A stretch of 64,000 nt of DNA from Rhizobium rhizogenes (GTDB lineage: Bacteria; Pseudomonadota; Alphaproteobacteria; Rhizobiales; Rhizobiaceae), in contig NZ_CP019701.2 of the NCBI RefSeq assembly GCF_002005205.3, positions 2,170,001 to 2,234,000 on the forward strand. Reading direction: 5' to 3'. Below the pieces are notes generated by a model. That model had not been told where the DNA came from. It ran no database searches and was given only the letters and a program-made list of their open reading frames with translations. A program made the translations under genes and the position numbers. Below are positions 17,528 to 26,681 of this stretch, one piece after another; position 1 is the stretch's first letter; each line of letters opens with the position of its first letter.

Positions 17528-18472
17528 TTAAACCGCCTTCTCGTCTCCCAGCGGCTCCAGCTGCTTTTCCAGCATGGGGCGCAGATGCGCATGCTGGCTC
17601 GGCAGTTTCAGTGCCTCACCGAGATGAGCGGTGTCCTCGTCGCGGTCGAAACCGGGCTCGTTGGTGGCCACTTCGAACAGCACGCCGCCCGGCGTGCGGA
17701 AATAGATCGCCCAGAAATAATCGCGGTCGATCACCGGCGTCACCTGATAACCGGTATCCATCAGCGCCTTGCGCACCTCAAGCTGCTTTTCGCGGTTGTC
17801 GACCGCAAAGGCGATGTGGTGCACGGAGCCTGCACCCAGCCGGGCGCCGGAGATGTTCGGCATGGTTTCGATGTCGATGAAGTCGGCACCGTTGCCGCCG
17901 GGAATACCGAGGCGCAGCACGCCGTCCTGACGATCCACTTCCTCATAGCCCATGAATTTCAAAAGCTCGGCGGTGGCACCTTCATCGCGAAGTCGCAGCG
18001 ACGCGCCCTGAAAGCCACGGATGGCCTGATCCTCGCCGACGCCGTTGCCGGTCCACTGCGCGCGGTTGTCGTCCCTGACCTCGACCAGCGCAAAACCGTC
18101 TCCGTCAGGTCCGGCAAAATGCAGGCGCTTGTTGCCGAAGGCCTCATCGGCCTTCAGGCCGTCCACGCCGGCTTTCGAAAGACGCTCCTGCCAGTAGCCG
18201 AGCGATCCTTCCGGAACGGAAAACAGCGTCGCGCCCACCTCGCCGGTGCCGGGACGGCCACGGGCGATATGCGGGAACGGGAAATAGGTCATGACGGAGC
18301 CGGGCGTGCCGACCTCATCGCCATAATAGAGATGATAGACGTCGGGCGCGTCGAAATTGACGGTCTTCTTCACCCGGCGCAGGCCGAGCGTGTCGGTGAA
18401 AAATCCGTTGTTCTGGCGCGCGCTGGCCGCCATCGAGGTGACGTGGTGCAGGCCCTTGATCTGGTTGAGCAT
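17528..18472 (-). CDS. MhqO-like ring-cleaving dioxygenase (VOC family)
   Basis: A 314-residue protein of two vicinal-oxygen-chelate modules (about 4-145 and 150-290). It opens IKGLHHVTSMA, and a later SVHHIAFAV supplies a metal-ligand His in the second module. Family members are metal-dependent extradiol-type dioxygenases linked to hydroquinone resistance. The start at 18472 follows a strong AAGGGG; an upstream in-frame extension lacks this. An inverted repeat at 18581-18601, 109 bases upstream, could be an operator. It leads the MhqD-like gene. Confidence 0.87.
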   Translation of the reverse strand: MLNQIKGLHHVTSMAASARQNNGFFTDTLGLRRVKKTVNFDAPDVYHLYYGDEVGTPGSVMTYFPFPHIARGRPGTGEVGATLFSVPEGSLGYWQERLSKAGVDGLKADEAFGNKRLHFAGPDGDGFALVEVRDDNRAQWTGNGVGEDQAIRGFQGASLRLRDEGATAELLKFMGYEEVDRQDGVLRLGIPGGNGADFIDIETMPNISGARLGAGSVHHIAFAVDNREKQLEVRKALMDTGYQVTPVIDRDYFWAIYFRTPGGVLFEVATNEPGFDRDEDTAHLGEALKLPSQHAHLRPMLEKQLEPLGDEKAV

Positions 18473-18580
18473 GATTAAACCCCTTTTCGCCTGGCAGGCC
18501 TCGCAATCGGGCCTGCCCTGTTCATGGCGTAAAGATGGGGTAAGAGCCGCCTCCGGCATAGAGTGGGCAACGGGAACGGA

Positions 18581-18601
18581 TTGTTCCCGATCGGTGAACA
18601 A
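18581..18601. promoter_or_regulatory. inverted repeat TTGTTC-N9-GAACAA upstream of the MhqO-like gene
   Basis: Exact 6+6 palindrome with a nine-base spacer, plus a related CTGTTCAAT 13 bases further on. The position, upstream of the dioxygenase gene, suits a repressor such as a MarR-type protein, but no regulator gene is adjacent. Confidence 0.4.
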
Positions 18602-18637
18602 TAAAATCGACTGTTCAATCAGCCGCGAAAGGCGGCA

Positions 18638-19714
18638 TCAATGATCGTCCGCAGCGCCCATCGTCCAGTAACCGACAGCGCGCAGCGCCGCCTTCGGGAA
18701 AGCGATCTCATCGGTCAGGAAGGATTTTGCCGCCCGTGCCTCGGATTTCTCGCAGGCGACAAAGACATGCAGGCCGTCATGATCCGCACTCCAGGTATGA
18801 TCGCGCAGCGCCTTTTCAAGGAGGCCGGAGGTCCCGGCGGGCTTGCCGCGGCGATAAAGCCATGTCCACTCGACATCGGCCGCGCAGACGATCTCCTGCC
18901 GCTCGGCCTCGTTGTCGATCTCGGCATAGACGTGGAGCTTCTTGCCAGCCGGCATTTCGGCCGCCATGCGCAGCATCACCGGCAGCGCGGTTTCGTCACC
19001 GGCAAAGACGTAGCGATCCGCCTCCGGGCAGGTGCCGCTCGGGCCGATGATGCCGAGAACATCGCCCGGCTTCGCCGTCGCGCCGAAGGTGGCGCCCGGC
19101 ATATCTTCACCCTCATGCATGACGAAGTCGATATCCACCTCGCCGCGACCGATATCGCCGGAACGGATGGTATAGACACGCCGCATCAGAAGATCGTCAC
19201 CCGCCGGCCAGACGATGGCCCCGGTGGGCGCGAGATAGGGCCAGACCGGCGCGCGGGCCTGATCCGGCACCAGCAGCAGGCGCACATGCATGCCGCCCGT
19301 TACCAGCCTTTCGATGCCGCTTTCGACCGACACCACAAGCCGGCGCATATGCGGCGTGAGGTTATAGGCGCGGGCAACCTTGCCGACGAAGAGATTGGGC
19401 AATTCGCGCTGGTAGGCCCCATGGCCGCTCCAGCGGAAATCCAGCCCGGTCTCACCGGAAAACTCGACAATATGCTCGGCCACCATGGCCTTGACCGACA
19501 TCAATATATGTTCGGAAATGCAGCTGACCCGGGCTGCGAACCGGCCGCCTTCGGCGCTGAAGCTGCCATGGCCGTATTCCGTCTTGAAGCGCACCGTCGG
19601 GCCTTCCCGCTCCATCTCCATATGCTCGGAAAAATGATCCTCGAAGGCATCGACGATCGACAGCGGATCGGGCAGCGGAACGGAGGTTTCTGCAGACAGG
19701 AGAGACACGGGCAT
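18638..19714 (-). CDS. siderophore-interacting protein / ferric siderophore reductase
   Basis: A 358-residue protein. An N-terminal DUF2218 domain (about 10-95) precedes a FAD-binding_9 domain (about 100-220; the MRRVYTIRS block fits the flavin-binding R-x-Y-T/S motif) and a C-terminal SIP NAD(P)H domain (about 225-350, ending AVGYWTMGA). Family members reduce Fe(III)-siderophores in the cytoplasm to free the iron. It lies near haem and siderophore transport genes. The DUF2218 fusion to the reductase is a known arrangement. Confidence 0.9.
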   Translation of the reverse strand: MPVSLLSAETSVPLPDPLSIVDAFEDHFSEHMEMEREGPTVRFKTEYGHGSFSAEGGRFAARVSCISEHILMSVKAMVAEHIVEFSGETGLDFRWSGHGAYQRELPNLFVGKVARAYNLTPHMRRLVVSVESGIERLVTGGMHVRLLLVPDQARAPVWPYLAPTGAIVWPAGDDLLMRRVYTIRSGDIGRGEVDIDFVMHEGEDMPGATFGATAKPGDVLGIIGPSGTCPEADRYVFAGDETALPVMLRMAAEMPAGKKLHVYAEIDNEAERQEIVCAADVEWTWLYRRGKPAGTSGLLEKALRDHTWSADHDGLHVFVACEKSEARAAKSFLTDEIAFPKAALRAVGYWTMGAADDH

Positions 19715-19784
19715 AATCCTTCACTTTATAGTCCGGTTATCTTTAATCCCGAGACCGGCAAAGCGTAAAGGTATTTATGAGTGT

Positions 19785-20498
19785 CTAGAGAAGGTTTTTA
19801 TCGCTTTCCGCCACATCAGGCAATTGCCAGTCGATTGGCGGGCGCCCGTGGGAGACGAGAAAGGCATTTGCCTTGGAAAAATGGCCATTGCCGAAAAAGC
19901 CGTTATGGGCAGACAGCGGCGAAGGATGCGGCGAGCGCAGCACCAGATGTTTCTTCTGATCCACGAAGGCCGCCTTCTTCTGGGCATAGGAACCCCAGAG
20001 CAGGAACACCACATGATCGCATTCGTCATTGACGGCGCGGATGACGGCGTCGGTGAACCTTTCCCAGCCCTGCCCCTGATGTGAGGCGGCGCGCGATTCT
20101 TCCACCGTCAGCACGCTGTTGAGAAGCAGCACGCCCTGTTTCGCCCAGCTTTCCAGAAAACCGTGATTGACCGGACGAATGCCCAGATCAGCCTGCAGTT
20201 CCTTGTAGATATTGACGAGTGACGGCGGAATGCGCACGCCGGGCCGCACCGAAAAACACAGCCCATGCGCCTGGCCAAGCCCATGATAGGGGTCCTGCCC
20301 CAGAATGACGACCTTGACCTCATCCAGCGGCGTCAGATCCAGCGCCCGGAAATATTCAGGCCCCCTGGGAAAGATGCGCTTGCCGGCGGTTTTCTCGGCA
20401 AGCAGGAAATCCTTGAGCTTCTGCATGTAGGGACTGGCGAATTCGCTGGAAAGAACGCGTTTCCAGCTGTCTTCGAGTTTGACGCCTGCCTCTGCCAT
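19785..20498 (-). CDS. ung: uracil-DNA glycosylase Ung
   Basis: A 237-residue family 1 enzyme that removes uracil from DNA at the start of base-excision repair. The water-activating motif is GQDPYHG (67-73, Asp69) and the DNA-intercalation loop HPSPLSA lies towards the C-terminus, with [10 protein letters not shown] between. The start at 20498 has GGGAGA about ten bases upstream; an ATG five codons earlier has no ribosome site. The next gene upstream on the same strand (glyoxalase) ends 23 bases away, so the two may share a message. Confidence 0.96.
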   Translation of the reverse strand: MAEAGVKLEDSWKRVLSSEFASPYMQKLKDFLLAEKTAGKRIFPRGPEYFRALDLTPLDEVKVVILGQDPYHGLGQAHGLCFSVRPGVRIPPSLVNIYKELQADLGIRPVNHGFLESWAKQGVLLLNSVLTVEESRAASHQGQGWERFTDAVIRAVNDECDHVVFLLWGSYAQKKAAFVDQKKHLVLRSPHPSPLSAHNGFFGNGHFSKANAFLVSHGRPPIDWQLPDVAESDKNLL

Positions 20499-20521
20499 GC
20501 CCGTCTCTCCCATGATGGTGC

Positions 20522-20917
20522 TTATTTGAACCGGTTGCCGCGCTGCAGCACTTCGATCTTGTAACCATCGGGATCGCAGATGAAAAAGTATTTTGCGAAA
20601 GGCTGGCCCTTGTAATCGGCTTCGATGATCTTGCCGGGAGAAAGACCGATCTCGGTGAAGCGCTGATGTTCGCCGTCCACATCGGCAACACTGACGGCAA
20701 GATGACCATAACCATCCCCCAGCGCATAGGGCACTTCACGACCCTTGTTGACGGTCAGTTCCAGCTCGAAATCGCCCTCGGCACTGCTGAGATAGATCAG
20801 CGTGAAATTCTCGAACTCGGCGCGTTCCGCAACCTCAAGCCCGAAAGCCTGCGTGTAAAATTCCACCGAACGCTTTTCGTCCAGCACCCGGACCATCGAG
20901 TGGATCAGCTTGGCCAT
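20522..20917 (-). CDS. gloA: lactoylglutathione lyase (glyoxalase I) family protein
   Basis: A 131-residue single VOC domain. Family enzymes convert the methylglyoxal-glutathione hemithioacetal to S-lactoylglutathione. His6 in KLIHSMVRV, the Glu of FELELTVN, His in [11 protein letters not shown] and the Glu of YKIEVLQRG are plausible metal ligands in the GloA pattern. Length matches GloA. It is upstream of and close to ung. A non-glyoxalase VOC activity is less likely given the full ligand set. Confidence 0.85.
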   Translation of the reverse strand: MAKLIHSMVRVLDEKRSVEFYTQAFGLEVAERAEFENFTLIYLSSAEGDFELELTVNKGREVPYALGDGYGHLAVSVADVDGEHQRFTEIGLSPGKIIEADYKGQPFAKYFFICDPDGYKIEVLQRGNRFK

Positions 20918-21169
20918 GGTGTTTTCCTTCTTCTTCCTGTTGACGGTCCGGTTATGCTCCGGACATCGCGGCCCAAGGGGATAAAGACAGTGCGCCGCGC
21001 TTTCAACCCTAAAGGCGCCTTGCGACGAAACGTAACGCTCCGATCACGCCAAATGTGATGGCGAAGCCCTCCGGTTTTGTCGGTGCGGCAAGGGCCTGCG
21101 GCAACAAGGGGCACGGTTTTCACGGCCCCGCTCTATCCTGAGTGGATAAGTCATGATACCGGCATATCC

Positions 21170-21526
21170 ATGCGCCTTGTTTACCTCTGTCTTGGCTGGC
21201 TTATGGTCGCGACCGGCATTGTCGGCGCGTTTCTTCCCGTTTTGCCCACCACGCCCTTTCTGCTTCTGGCGCTCTGGTGTTTCTCCCGCTCTTCGCCGAA
21301 GCTCGAGGCATGGCTTCTGGCCCATCCCAGGTTCGGCCCGTCGCTTCGGCAATGGCGCGAACGCGGCGCAATCGCCCGCAAGGCCAAGATCGCGGCCTTG
21401 TCGGCCATGATGGTGAGTTACGCCGCTTTCTGGTTCCTGAGCGACCCGCCGCTTCTGCGCGCGGCCATCGTCGGTGCCGTCATGCTCTGTTCCGCGCTCT
21501 TCATCGCCACCCGCCCGGAAAGCTGA
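21170..21526 (+). CDS. YbaN/DUF454 inner-membrane protein
   Basis: A 118-residue protein with an N-terminal double helix GWLMVATGIVGAFLPVLPTTPFLLLA, the recognised DUF454 signature, a cytoplasmic-looking basic loop and two more helices at the C-terminus. Function is unknown in general. The start at 21170 was chosen because the DUF454 signature begins there. It is convergent with hmuV, eight bases apart, and close to haem genes, as seen for YbaN in other rhizobia. Confidence 0.82.
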   Translation: MRLVYLCLGWLMVATGIVGAFLPVLPTTPFLLLALWCFSRSSPKLEAWLLAHPRFGPSLRQWRERGAIARKAKIAALSAMMVSYAAFWFLSDPPLLRAAIVGAVMLCSALFIATRPES

Positions 21527-21534
21527 GCGCGCTC

Positions 21535-22317
21535 CTAACGATGCCGCGACTGCGGCAACACATAAGGAATGTGCCGCGCCGGCAACCGGCCGACGACGCC
21601 GCCAATGCCATAGACCCGCGCGATCGTCTCGTCGCTGATCGTTTCCAGCGATGGCCCGCTCGCCGTCACCCGGCCGCCATGCATGACGATCAGTTGATCG
21701 GCAAATTCCGCCGCAAGGTTGAGATCGTGCAGGATGGCAAGCACCAGCCCGCCGCCGCTCGCAAAATCGCGCGCCGTTTCAAGCACGGAGATCTGGTGGC
21801 CGATATCGAGGCTGGCCGTCGGCTCGTCGAGGAAGAGCGCCCGTGCCTGGCCGTTTTCCACCGGAAAGGGCACCTGCGCCAGCGCCCGGGCAAACTGCAC
21901 CCGCTGCTGCTCGCCGCCCGACAGCATGTTATAGGACCGCTGCTCGAAACCACGCAGGCCGGCCTTGGCAAGCGCCCGGCGGGCCTGTTCTTCCGGCGCG
22001 CGTGCCCCCTGCGCCACCGCCCCCATGCGCACGATTTCAAGCGCGGTAAAGGGAAACGCAAGCTGGGTACTCTGCGGCAGCACGGCGCGCAGACGGGCAA
22101 GCTGCACCGGCGTGAACTGCGCCAGGGCCGCATCATTATAGGTCACTGAGCCGCCCTCGGCGCGCATTTCGCCCGACAGAACCTTCATCAGCGTGGACTT
22201 GCCGGCACCGTTCGGGCCGATGATGACATTGACCCTGCCCGGCTTCAGATCGACGCTGACCTCGTCCAGCAGGCGGCGGCCGGAACGGATGAGGGTGAGG
22301 TTTTCGGCCCGGATCAT
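21535..22317 (-). CDS. hmuV: haem ABC transporter ATP-binding protein HmuV
   Basis: A 260-residue ABC ATPase that powers haem import through HmuU. Walker A is GPNGAGKST (34-42), the signature is LSGGEQQRV, and Walker B is ALFLDEPTASLDIG. It is the last gene of hmuT-hmuU-hmuV, with a four-base overlap with hmuU. The D-loop and switch His (AILHDLNLAAEF) are present. Both gene order and sequence match haem rather than siderophore import. Confidence 0.94.
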   Translation of the reverse strand: MIRAENLTLIRSGRRLLDEVSVDLKPGRVNVIIGPNGAGKSTLMKVLSGEMRAEGGSVTYNDAALAQFTPVQLARLRAVLPQSTQLAFPFTALEIVRMGAVAQGARAPEEQARRALAKAGLRGFEQRSYNMLSGGEQQRVQFARALAQVPFPVENGQARALFLDEPTASLDIGHQISVLETARDFASGGGLVLAILHDLNLAAEFADQLIVMHGGRVTASGPSLETISDETIARVYGIGGVVGRLPARHIPYVLPQSRHR

Positions 22318-23402
22318 GACGCGTTCCGCATGGAAAAGCCGCCGCGGCCCAGCAGCAGGAACAGGAAGACCGGCGCGCCGATGAGTGCCGTAACCACGCC
22401 GATCGGCAGTTCCGCCGGAGCCGCCACCGTGCGGGCGAAACTGTCGGCCAGAAGCAGAAGCGCGGCGCCGCCCAGCGCCGAGGCCGGCAGCAGGAAGCGA
22501 TGCGACGGACCGATGGCGAGGCGCAGAAGATGCGGCACGACGATGCCGACAAAACCGATGGAACCGGCCGCCGCGACACTTGCCCCGCAGGCGGCGGCAA
22601 CGGCCAGGATGACGACCCGCTTCAGCCGCTGCACCGGAATGCCCATGTGGAAAGCCGCCGCATCGCCAAGGATCAGCGCGTCCAGCCCGCGTGCGACGAA
22701 GGGAATGATGGCCAGCACGACGATGATGAAGGGCAAGGTGGCCAGCACCTTGGCGGGTGTTGCCCCGCCCAGCGAACCGAGCGACCAGAAGGTAATGTCG
22801 CGCAATGCCCGGTCATCGGCCACGAAGATCATCAGGCCGGTCAGCGCGCCGCTGATTGCCGCAACCGCGATACCCGCCAGAATGAGCGTGGTGGTGGAGG
22901 TGGCGCCATCCTTCGTGGCGATCAGATAAAGCACCCAGGTATTCAGGAGCCCGCCAAAAAACGCCATCAGCGGCAGGAAATGCGGGCCGAAGAACACCGC
23001 AACCGTGGCAAGCGCGCCTTCCCCGAGGGAAATGGCCGCAACCGCGAACAGGGCGGCACCCGAGGTGACGCCAACAATGCCGGGATCGGCAAGCGGATTG
23101 CGGAACAGGCCCTGCATCATCGCGCCGGAGACGCCAAGCGCCGCACCGATCAGCATGCCAAGCGCGGTGCGTGGCAGGCGCACGGCTTCGAGAATGATCC
23201 TGTCACGGGCATCGAGCCCGGCCGCGCCACCGGTAAGATAAGCGAAGAGTTCGGAAATGCCGACGCCCGTGGGGCCGCTGACAAGCGACACGCCACAGGC
23301 AAACAGCAGGATGCCGACGAGCACGACAAGCGTGATGACCGCCTGCCGCGACCTGTCGCCCGGAACGGCGCCTTCGGCGGAACTCAAGGCGGCAAGGCTC
23401 AC
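22314..23402 (-). CDS. hmuU: haem ABC transporter permease HmuU
   Basis: A 362-residue FecCD-type permease with about ten membrane helices. The N-terminal helix is LVVLVGILLFACGVSLVSG, and the conserved EVRLPRTALGMLIGAALGVSG block is the family signature. It forms the inner-membrane channel for haem with HmuV. Both ends overlap neighbours by four bases (hmuT and hmuV), showing translational coupling. It is about 15-25 residues longer than many FecCD permeases because of an acidic/serine-rich N-terminus. Confidence 0.93.
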   Translation of the reverse strand: MSLAALSSAEGAVPGDRSRQAVITLVVLVGILLFACGVSLVSGPTGVGISELFAYLTGGAAGLDARDRIILEAVRLPRTALGMLIGAALGVSGAMMQGLFRNPLADPGIVGVTSGAALFAVAAISLGEGALATVAVFFGPHFLPLMAFFGGLLNTWVLYLIATKDGATSTTTLILAGIAVAAISGALTGLMIFVADDRALRDITFWSLGSLGGATPAKVLATLPFIIVVLAIIPFVARGLDALILGDAAAFHMGIPVQRLKRVVILAVAAACGASVAAAGSIGFVGIVVPHLLRLAIGPSHRFLLPASALGGAALLLLADSFARTVAAPAELPIGVVTALIGAPVFLFLLLGRGGFSMRNAS

Positions 23403-24292
23403 GGCTTCACCACGTCAGGGTACAGCTTGTTTGCCAGTTCGCGACCGGCGGCCGGCGTGCGGGGACCAAAGCCGATGAGATAAAGCCCGTCCATGCTGAT
23501 CAGCGCCTTTTCAGCGGCGGCCGGTGTGGACTGGAAGGCGGGAAGCGCGAAAAGCTCGGCGGCCTTGGCGGCGTGGTCGCCGCGCGCCATGGTCAGCACC
23601 ACATCGGGTGCTGCGGCGATGACGGCCTCATCCGTCAGCGGCTTGTAACCGCTGATCTCCTCAGCCGCGTTGATGCCGCCGGCCATTTCGATGATCGCCG
23701 CAGCTTCCGTATCCTTGCCCGCCGCCATGATGCGGCCACCGGCGCTGGAGAGCACAAAGAGAATACGTTTCCGGCCCTTTTCCGGCACGGCCGAAACATC
23801 TCTCGCCAGCGCATCGAGCCCGGCCCTTGTGTCCGCGGCCAGCGCCTTCGCCTTGTCGGAAAGACCGACGGCCGCGCCGATATCCTCGATCTTCTTCGGT
23901 ATGGCGTCGCCGCGCGGCGGCGTATCGACGGTGACGAAAGGCACGGCGCTCGCCTTCAGGATGGCGATGACATCGGCCGGGCCGGAACCGTCTTCGGAGA
24001 GGATGAGATCGGGCTTCTGCGACAGGATGCCCTCCGACGACAGCGCCCGCATATAGCCGATATCCGGCTTGGCCAGTGCGTCGGCCGGATAGCTGCTGGT
24101 GCTGTCACGCGCCACGACACGGTCCTGCGCACCCAGCGCATAGAGGATTTCCGTCACCGTTCCACCCACCGCGACAATACGTTTCGCTTCCGGATTACCC
24201 TTGTCCGAAGCCATGGCAGCCGGCGCCGCAAAGGCGATTGCGGCAGGCACGAGGGCGGCGAAAGCGAGCGAACGAAGGCGAAAATTCAACAT
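23399..24292 (-). CDS. hmuT: haem ABC transporter binding protein HmuT
   Basis: A 297-residue periplasmic binding protein of the BtuF/HmuT type with a Sec signal peptide (about 1-28, ending AAMA). The first domain begins KRIVAVGGTVTEILYALGAQDRV; the long linking helix and the second domain complete the two-lobe fold. It delivers haem from the periplasm to HmuU. The start at 24292 lies at the signal peptide; an extension to 24367 reads through the promoter region. It is the first gene of hmuTUV and divergent from the monooxygenase/hutX pair. Confidence 0.92.
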   Translation of the reverse strand: MLNFRLRSLAFAALVPAAIAFAAPAAMASDKGNPEAKRIVAVGGTVTEILYALGAQDRVVARDSTSSYPADALAKPDIGYMRALSSEGILSQKPDLILSEDGSGPADVIAILKASAVPFVTVDTPPRGDAIPKKIEDIGAAVGLSDKAKALAADTRAGLDALARDVSAVPEKGRKRILFVLSSAGGRIMAAGKDTEAAAIIEMAGGINAAEEISGYKPLTDEAVIAAAPDVVLTMARGDHAAKAAELFALPAFQSTPAAAEKALISMDGLYLIGFGPRTPAAGRELANKLYPDVVKP

Positions 24293-24488
24293 GGCGCGAT
24301 CCTGAAACACAAAGGCACACGGGCGGGCGCGGGTTTGCCCGCGCCATTTAACTTGAGTTCTTTGCACATGTTTATGAGCCGCGCAATCGATAAGTGGAGT
24401 AAATTTGTTCGCTTTATCGTGAGCCTCTTCCCAACCCGGACCGAGCTAGATATCCTGACTGAAACAGGAAACTTAAAGGGAGACTTTC

Positions 24489-24836
24489 ATGTTTATCGCA
24501 ATGAACCGCTTTCGTGTTGTGCCGGGTTACGAGGAAACCTTCGAATCCATCTGGCGCGAGCGCAAGTCGCACCTCAGCGAATTGCCGGGCTACATCGAAT
24601 TCCACATGCTGAAAGGCCCGAAGGCGGACGACCACACGCTTTATGCCTCGCACACCGTATGGGCCACCAAGGACGATTTCCTTGCCTGGACGAAGTCAGA
24701 ACAGTTCCGCGCCGCCCACGCCAGGGCCGGCGAAAACCGCGGCAAGGTCGAATATCTCTCCGGTCCGCATTTCGAAGGCTTCGACGTCATCATTCACGAA
24801 GACAAGAATGGCGAACGCCGTTCGATTGCCGCCTGA
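24489..24836 (+). CDS. haem-degrading monooxygenase, IsdG/HmuD type
   Basis: A 115-residue ABM-fold protein. Asn6, Trp67 and His77 align with the catalytic Asn, Trp and axial His of IsdG-type enzymes, and spacing agrees closely. These enzymes open the haem ring to release iron without a classical haem oxygenase. Good ribosome site AAGGGAG. It is divergent from hmuTUV and followed eight bases later by hutX, so import and degradation share one control region. Rhizobial relatives (HmuD/HmuQ) are known in haem use. Confidence 0.88.
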   Translation: MFIAMNRFRVVPGYEETFESIWRERKSHLSELPGYIEFHMLKGPKADDHTLYASHTVWATKDDFLAWTKSEQFRAAHARAGENRGKVEYLSGPHFEGFDVIIHEDKNGERRSIAA

Positions 24837-24844
24837 GGCCACCG

Positions 24845-25366
24845 ATGAGCATTGCAGCCCAAAAGACCGATGACCGGCAGGCCCGCGCCGCCGCAGCCCT
24901 TGCCGAAAAGCCCGACGGTATCGTCGAAGCCATCGCCGCCAAGGCCGAGGTGACGCCGGCCGAAATTCTGGCGATCCTGCCGCAAGGTGCCGCCGTTTCC
25001 GCTGCCGCCGACCGTTTCGACGCGATCTGGAACGAGATGCGCGGCTGGGGCGAAATCCTCATGATCGTCCAGACCGGCGATATCGTGCTGGAAGTACCCG
25101 GCCACCTGCCGGAAGGCACGGAAAGCCACGGCTGGTTCAACATCCATGGCGACAGCCCGATCGGCGGTCACATCAAGAAGGACAATTGCGCCGGCATCAC
25201 CTTCGTCGACCGCGGTTTTCATGGCCGCCGCTCCTGTTCCGTCTGGTTCATGAATGCCGCCGGCGGCGCCATGTTCAAGATTTTCGTCCGCCGCGACGAA
25301 AACAAGGAATTGCGCGCCGAGCAACTGGCGAAGTTCGAAGCATTGCGGGACGGTTTCCGCGGCTGA
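24845..25366 (+). CDS. hutX: haem utilization cytosolic carrier HutX
   Basis: A 173-residue protein of the HutX/HuvX haem-carrier family, which binds haem in the cytoplasm and passes it to degrading enzymes. Typical family sequence begins about residue 25 (ALAEKPDGIVEAIAAKAEVT), with EMRGWGEILMIVQTGDIVLEVPG and FVDRGFHGRRSCSVWFMN later. It starts eight bases after the monooxygenase stop, so the two are one operon. No HmuS-type gene is next to it. The TonB-dependent haem receptor is not in this window. Confidence 0.92.
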   Translation: MSIAAQKTDDRQARAAAALAEKPDGIVEAIAAKAEVTPAEILAILPQGAAVSAAADRFDAIWNEMRGWGEILMIVQTGDIVLEVPGHLPEGTESHGWFNIHGDSPIGGHIKKDNCAGITFVDRGFHGRRSCSVWFMNAAGGAMFKIFVRRDENKELRAEQLAKFEALRDGFRG

Positions 25367-25426
25367 GGTGAGCCGGAGGCTGCACTCCGAGGAATTGCTT
25401 TCCGTGGCTGCGGCGACCTCTCCTAG

Positions 25427-25544
25427 CCCTCATTCCTGTGCTTGTCACAGGAATCTAGTCAGCCCAAGTCCTTGGGCTGAAAAGACTCCTCTGCCGCGTG
25501 GACACGCGGGGGCTGGATTCCTGTGACAAGCACAGGAATGAGGG
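25427..25544. repeat. 29-bp perfect inverted repeat
   Basis: Arm 25427-25455 and arm 25516-25544 are exact reverse complements (core CCTGTGCTTGTCACAGG) with a 60-base loop. Inside the loop, AGCCCAAG-TC-CTTGGGCT and CCGCGTGGACACGCGG are further palindromes. It occupies about a third of the 331-base gap between hutX and the YbaY/META gene. Confidence 0.8.
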
Positions 25545-25697
25545 TGGAGATGTCTCGGCTCTCGCAATCGCACACGCCATCACCCACCCCGAACCTCTCC
25601 TCGAGCATTCAGGGGAACATCATCGGTTCATCGCCCGTTCAGTGCCGTTTTCTATCATCCGTTGAAATTCGAACGGAAACCGCACGGAGCAAGCACC

Positions 25698-26474
25698 ATG
25701 AATGATCGCCAGCCTCTTCTTTCGCGCCGCAGTTTCGCCGGGCTTGTTGCGCTCGCCCCGCTTTTTGCGGCAGGCGGCGCGGCGGCCGCACCGGCAAGCC
25801 TGCGCGGCACCGTCTCCTATCGTGAGCGCATCGCCCTGCCGCCGGGCGCAACCGTGACAGTGCGCCTGATCGATGTTTCGCGGGCGGATGCGCCGTCGCA
25901 GACGATTGCCGAAACCACAATTCGCCCGCGCGGCCAGGTGCCTGTGCCCTTCGTGCTGCGTTATGACGACCGCGACATCAGGGGCCGCCGCTCCTATGCG
26001 CTGAGTGCCGAAATCCGTGACCGCGACCGGCTGCTTTTCACCACCACGCAGCGCTACTCGGTACTGACAGGCGGCCGAGATAATACCGACCTCATGCTGG
26101 AGCGTGTAGGTGCCGGCCCCGGCAGGCCGGAACCGGAAGCCGGCATTGACGGGCGCTGGCTGGTGCAGGACATCAGAGGCGAGCGGGTTCGCGGCCGCCG
26201 CCAGGCAACGCTTGAAATTTCCCGCGAGGGCCGCGTGTCAGCCAATGTCGGCTGCAACGGCATCGGCGGCGAAGTGAAAATCAGCCGCAACCGCGTCGAT
26301 TTCGGCCGGATGATTTCCACCCAGATGGCCTGCGCTCCCGATATCATGCGCCAGGAACGGCAGTTCATCGATGCGCTGGAGGGCGCGCGCTCCTTCAGGC
26401 TGGAGCCGCGCCGAGGCACGCTGGAACTGATCGACGGCCGTGGCCGCACGGCCATGCGCCTGCGCCGCGCCTGA
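25698..26474 (+). CDS. Tat-exported YbaY + META-domain protein
   Basis: A 258-residue protein. SRRSFAGLVALAPLF near residue 9 is a twin-arginine signal, so it is folded before export. About 35-135 is a YbaY-type domain (LRGTVSYRERIALPPGATVTV), and 150-258 is a META/HslJ domain containing the conserved GCNGIGGEVKI and STQMACAP blocks. META proteins are associated with heat-shock or stress functions in the envelope; the exact role is unknown. The ATG at 25698 has GGAG upstream. Confidence 0.85.
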   Translation: MNDRQPLLSRRSFAGLVALAPLFAAGGAAAAPASLRGTVSYRERIALPPGATVTVRLIDVSRADAPSQTIAETTIRPRGQVPVPFVLRYDDRDIRGRRSYALSAEIRDRDRLLFTTTQRYSVLTGGRDNTDLMLERVGAGPGRPEPEAGIDGRWLVQDIRGERVRGRRQATLEISREGRVSANVGCNGIGGEVKISRNRVDFGRMISTQMACAPDIMRQERQFIDALEGARSFRLEPRRGTLELIDGRGRTAMRLRRA

Positions 26475-26681
26475 GGCCGGTAGCGACCCCGCTGCAACGC
26501 CTGCCGCCGCCGTGCTGGCCGTGGAACATTCCATGTCGCTTCCGGCACGGCGCGGGTGCCTTTCCCGTTTTATGACTTTGGCTGCGTTCGTCTTGGCGCT
26601 TTGCTCTGCCGCAAAGCTGCGCTATGGAACGCGCCGAACCGCGTCGGCTCAAGCCGGCGCGAAGCCTCTGAGGGAAAACGC

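Noticed and set aside
21043..21059. ATCAC-N7-GTGAT inverted repeat upstream of the YbaN gene as a CRP/FNR site
   Set aside because: Only the half-sites match and the spacer is one base long; it lies between two genes with no known CRP link.
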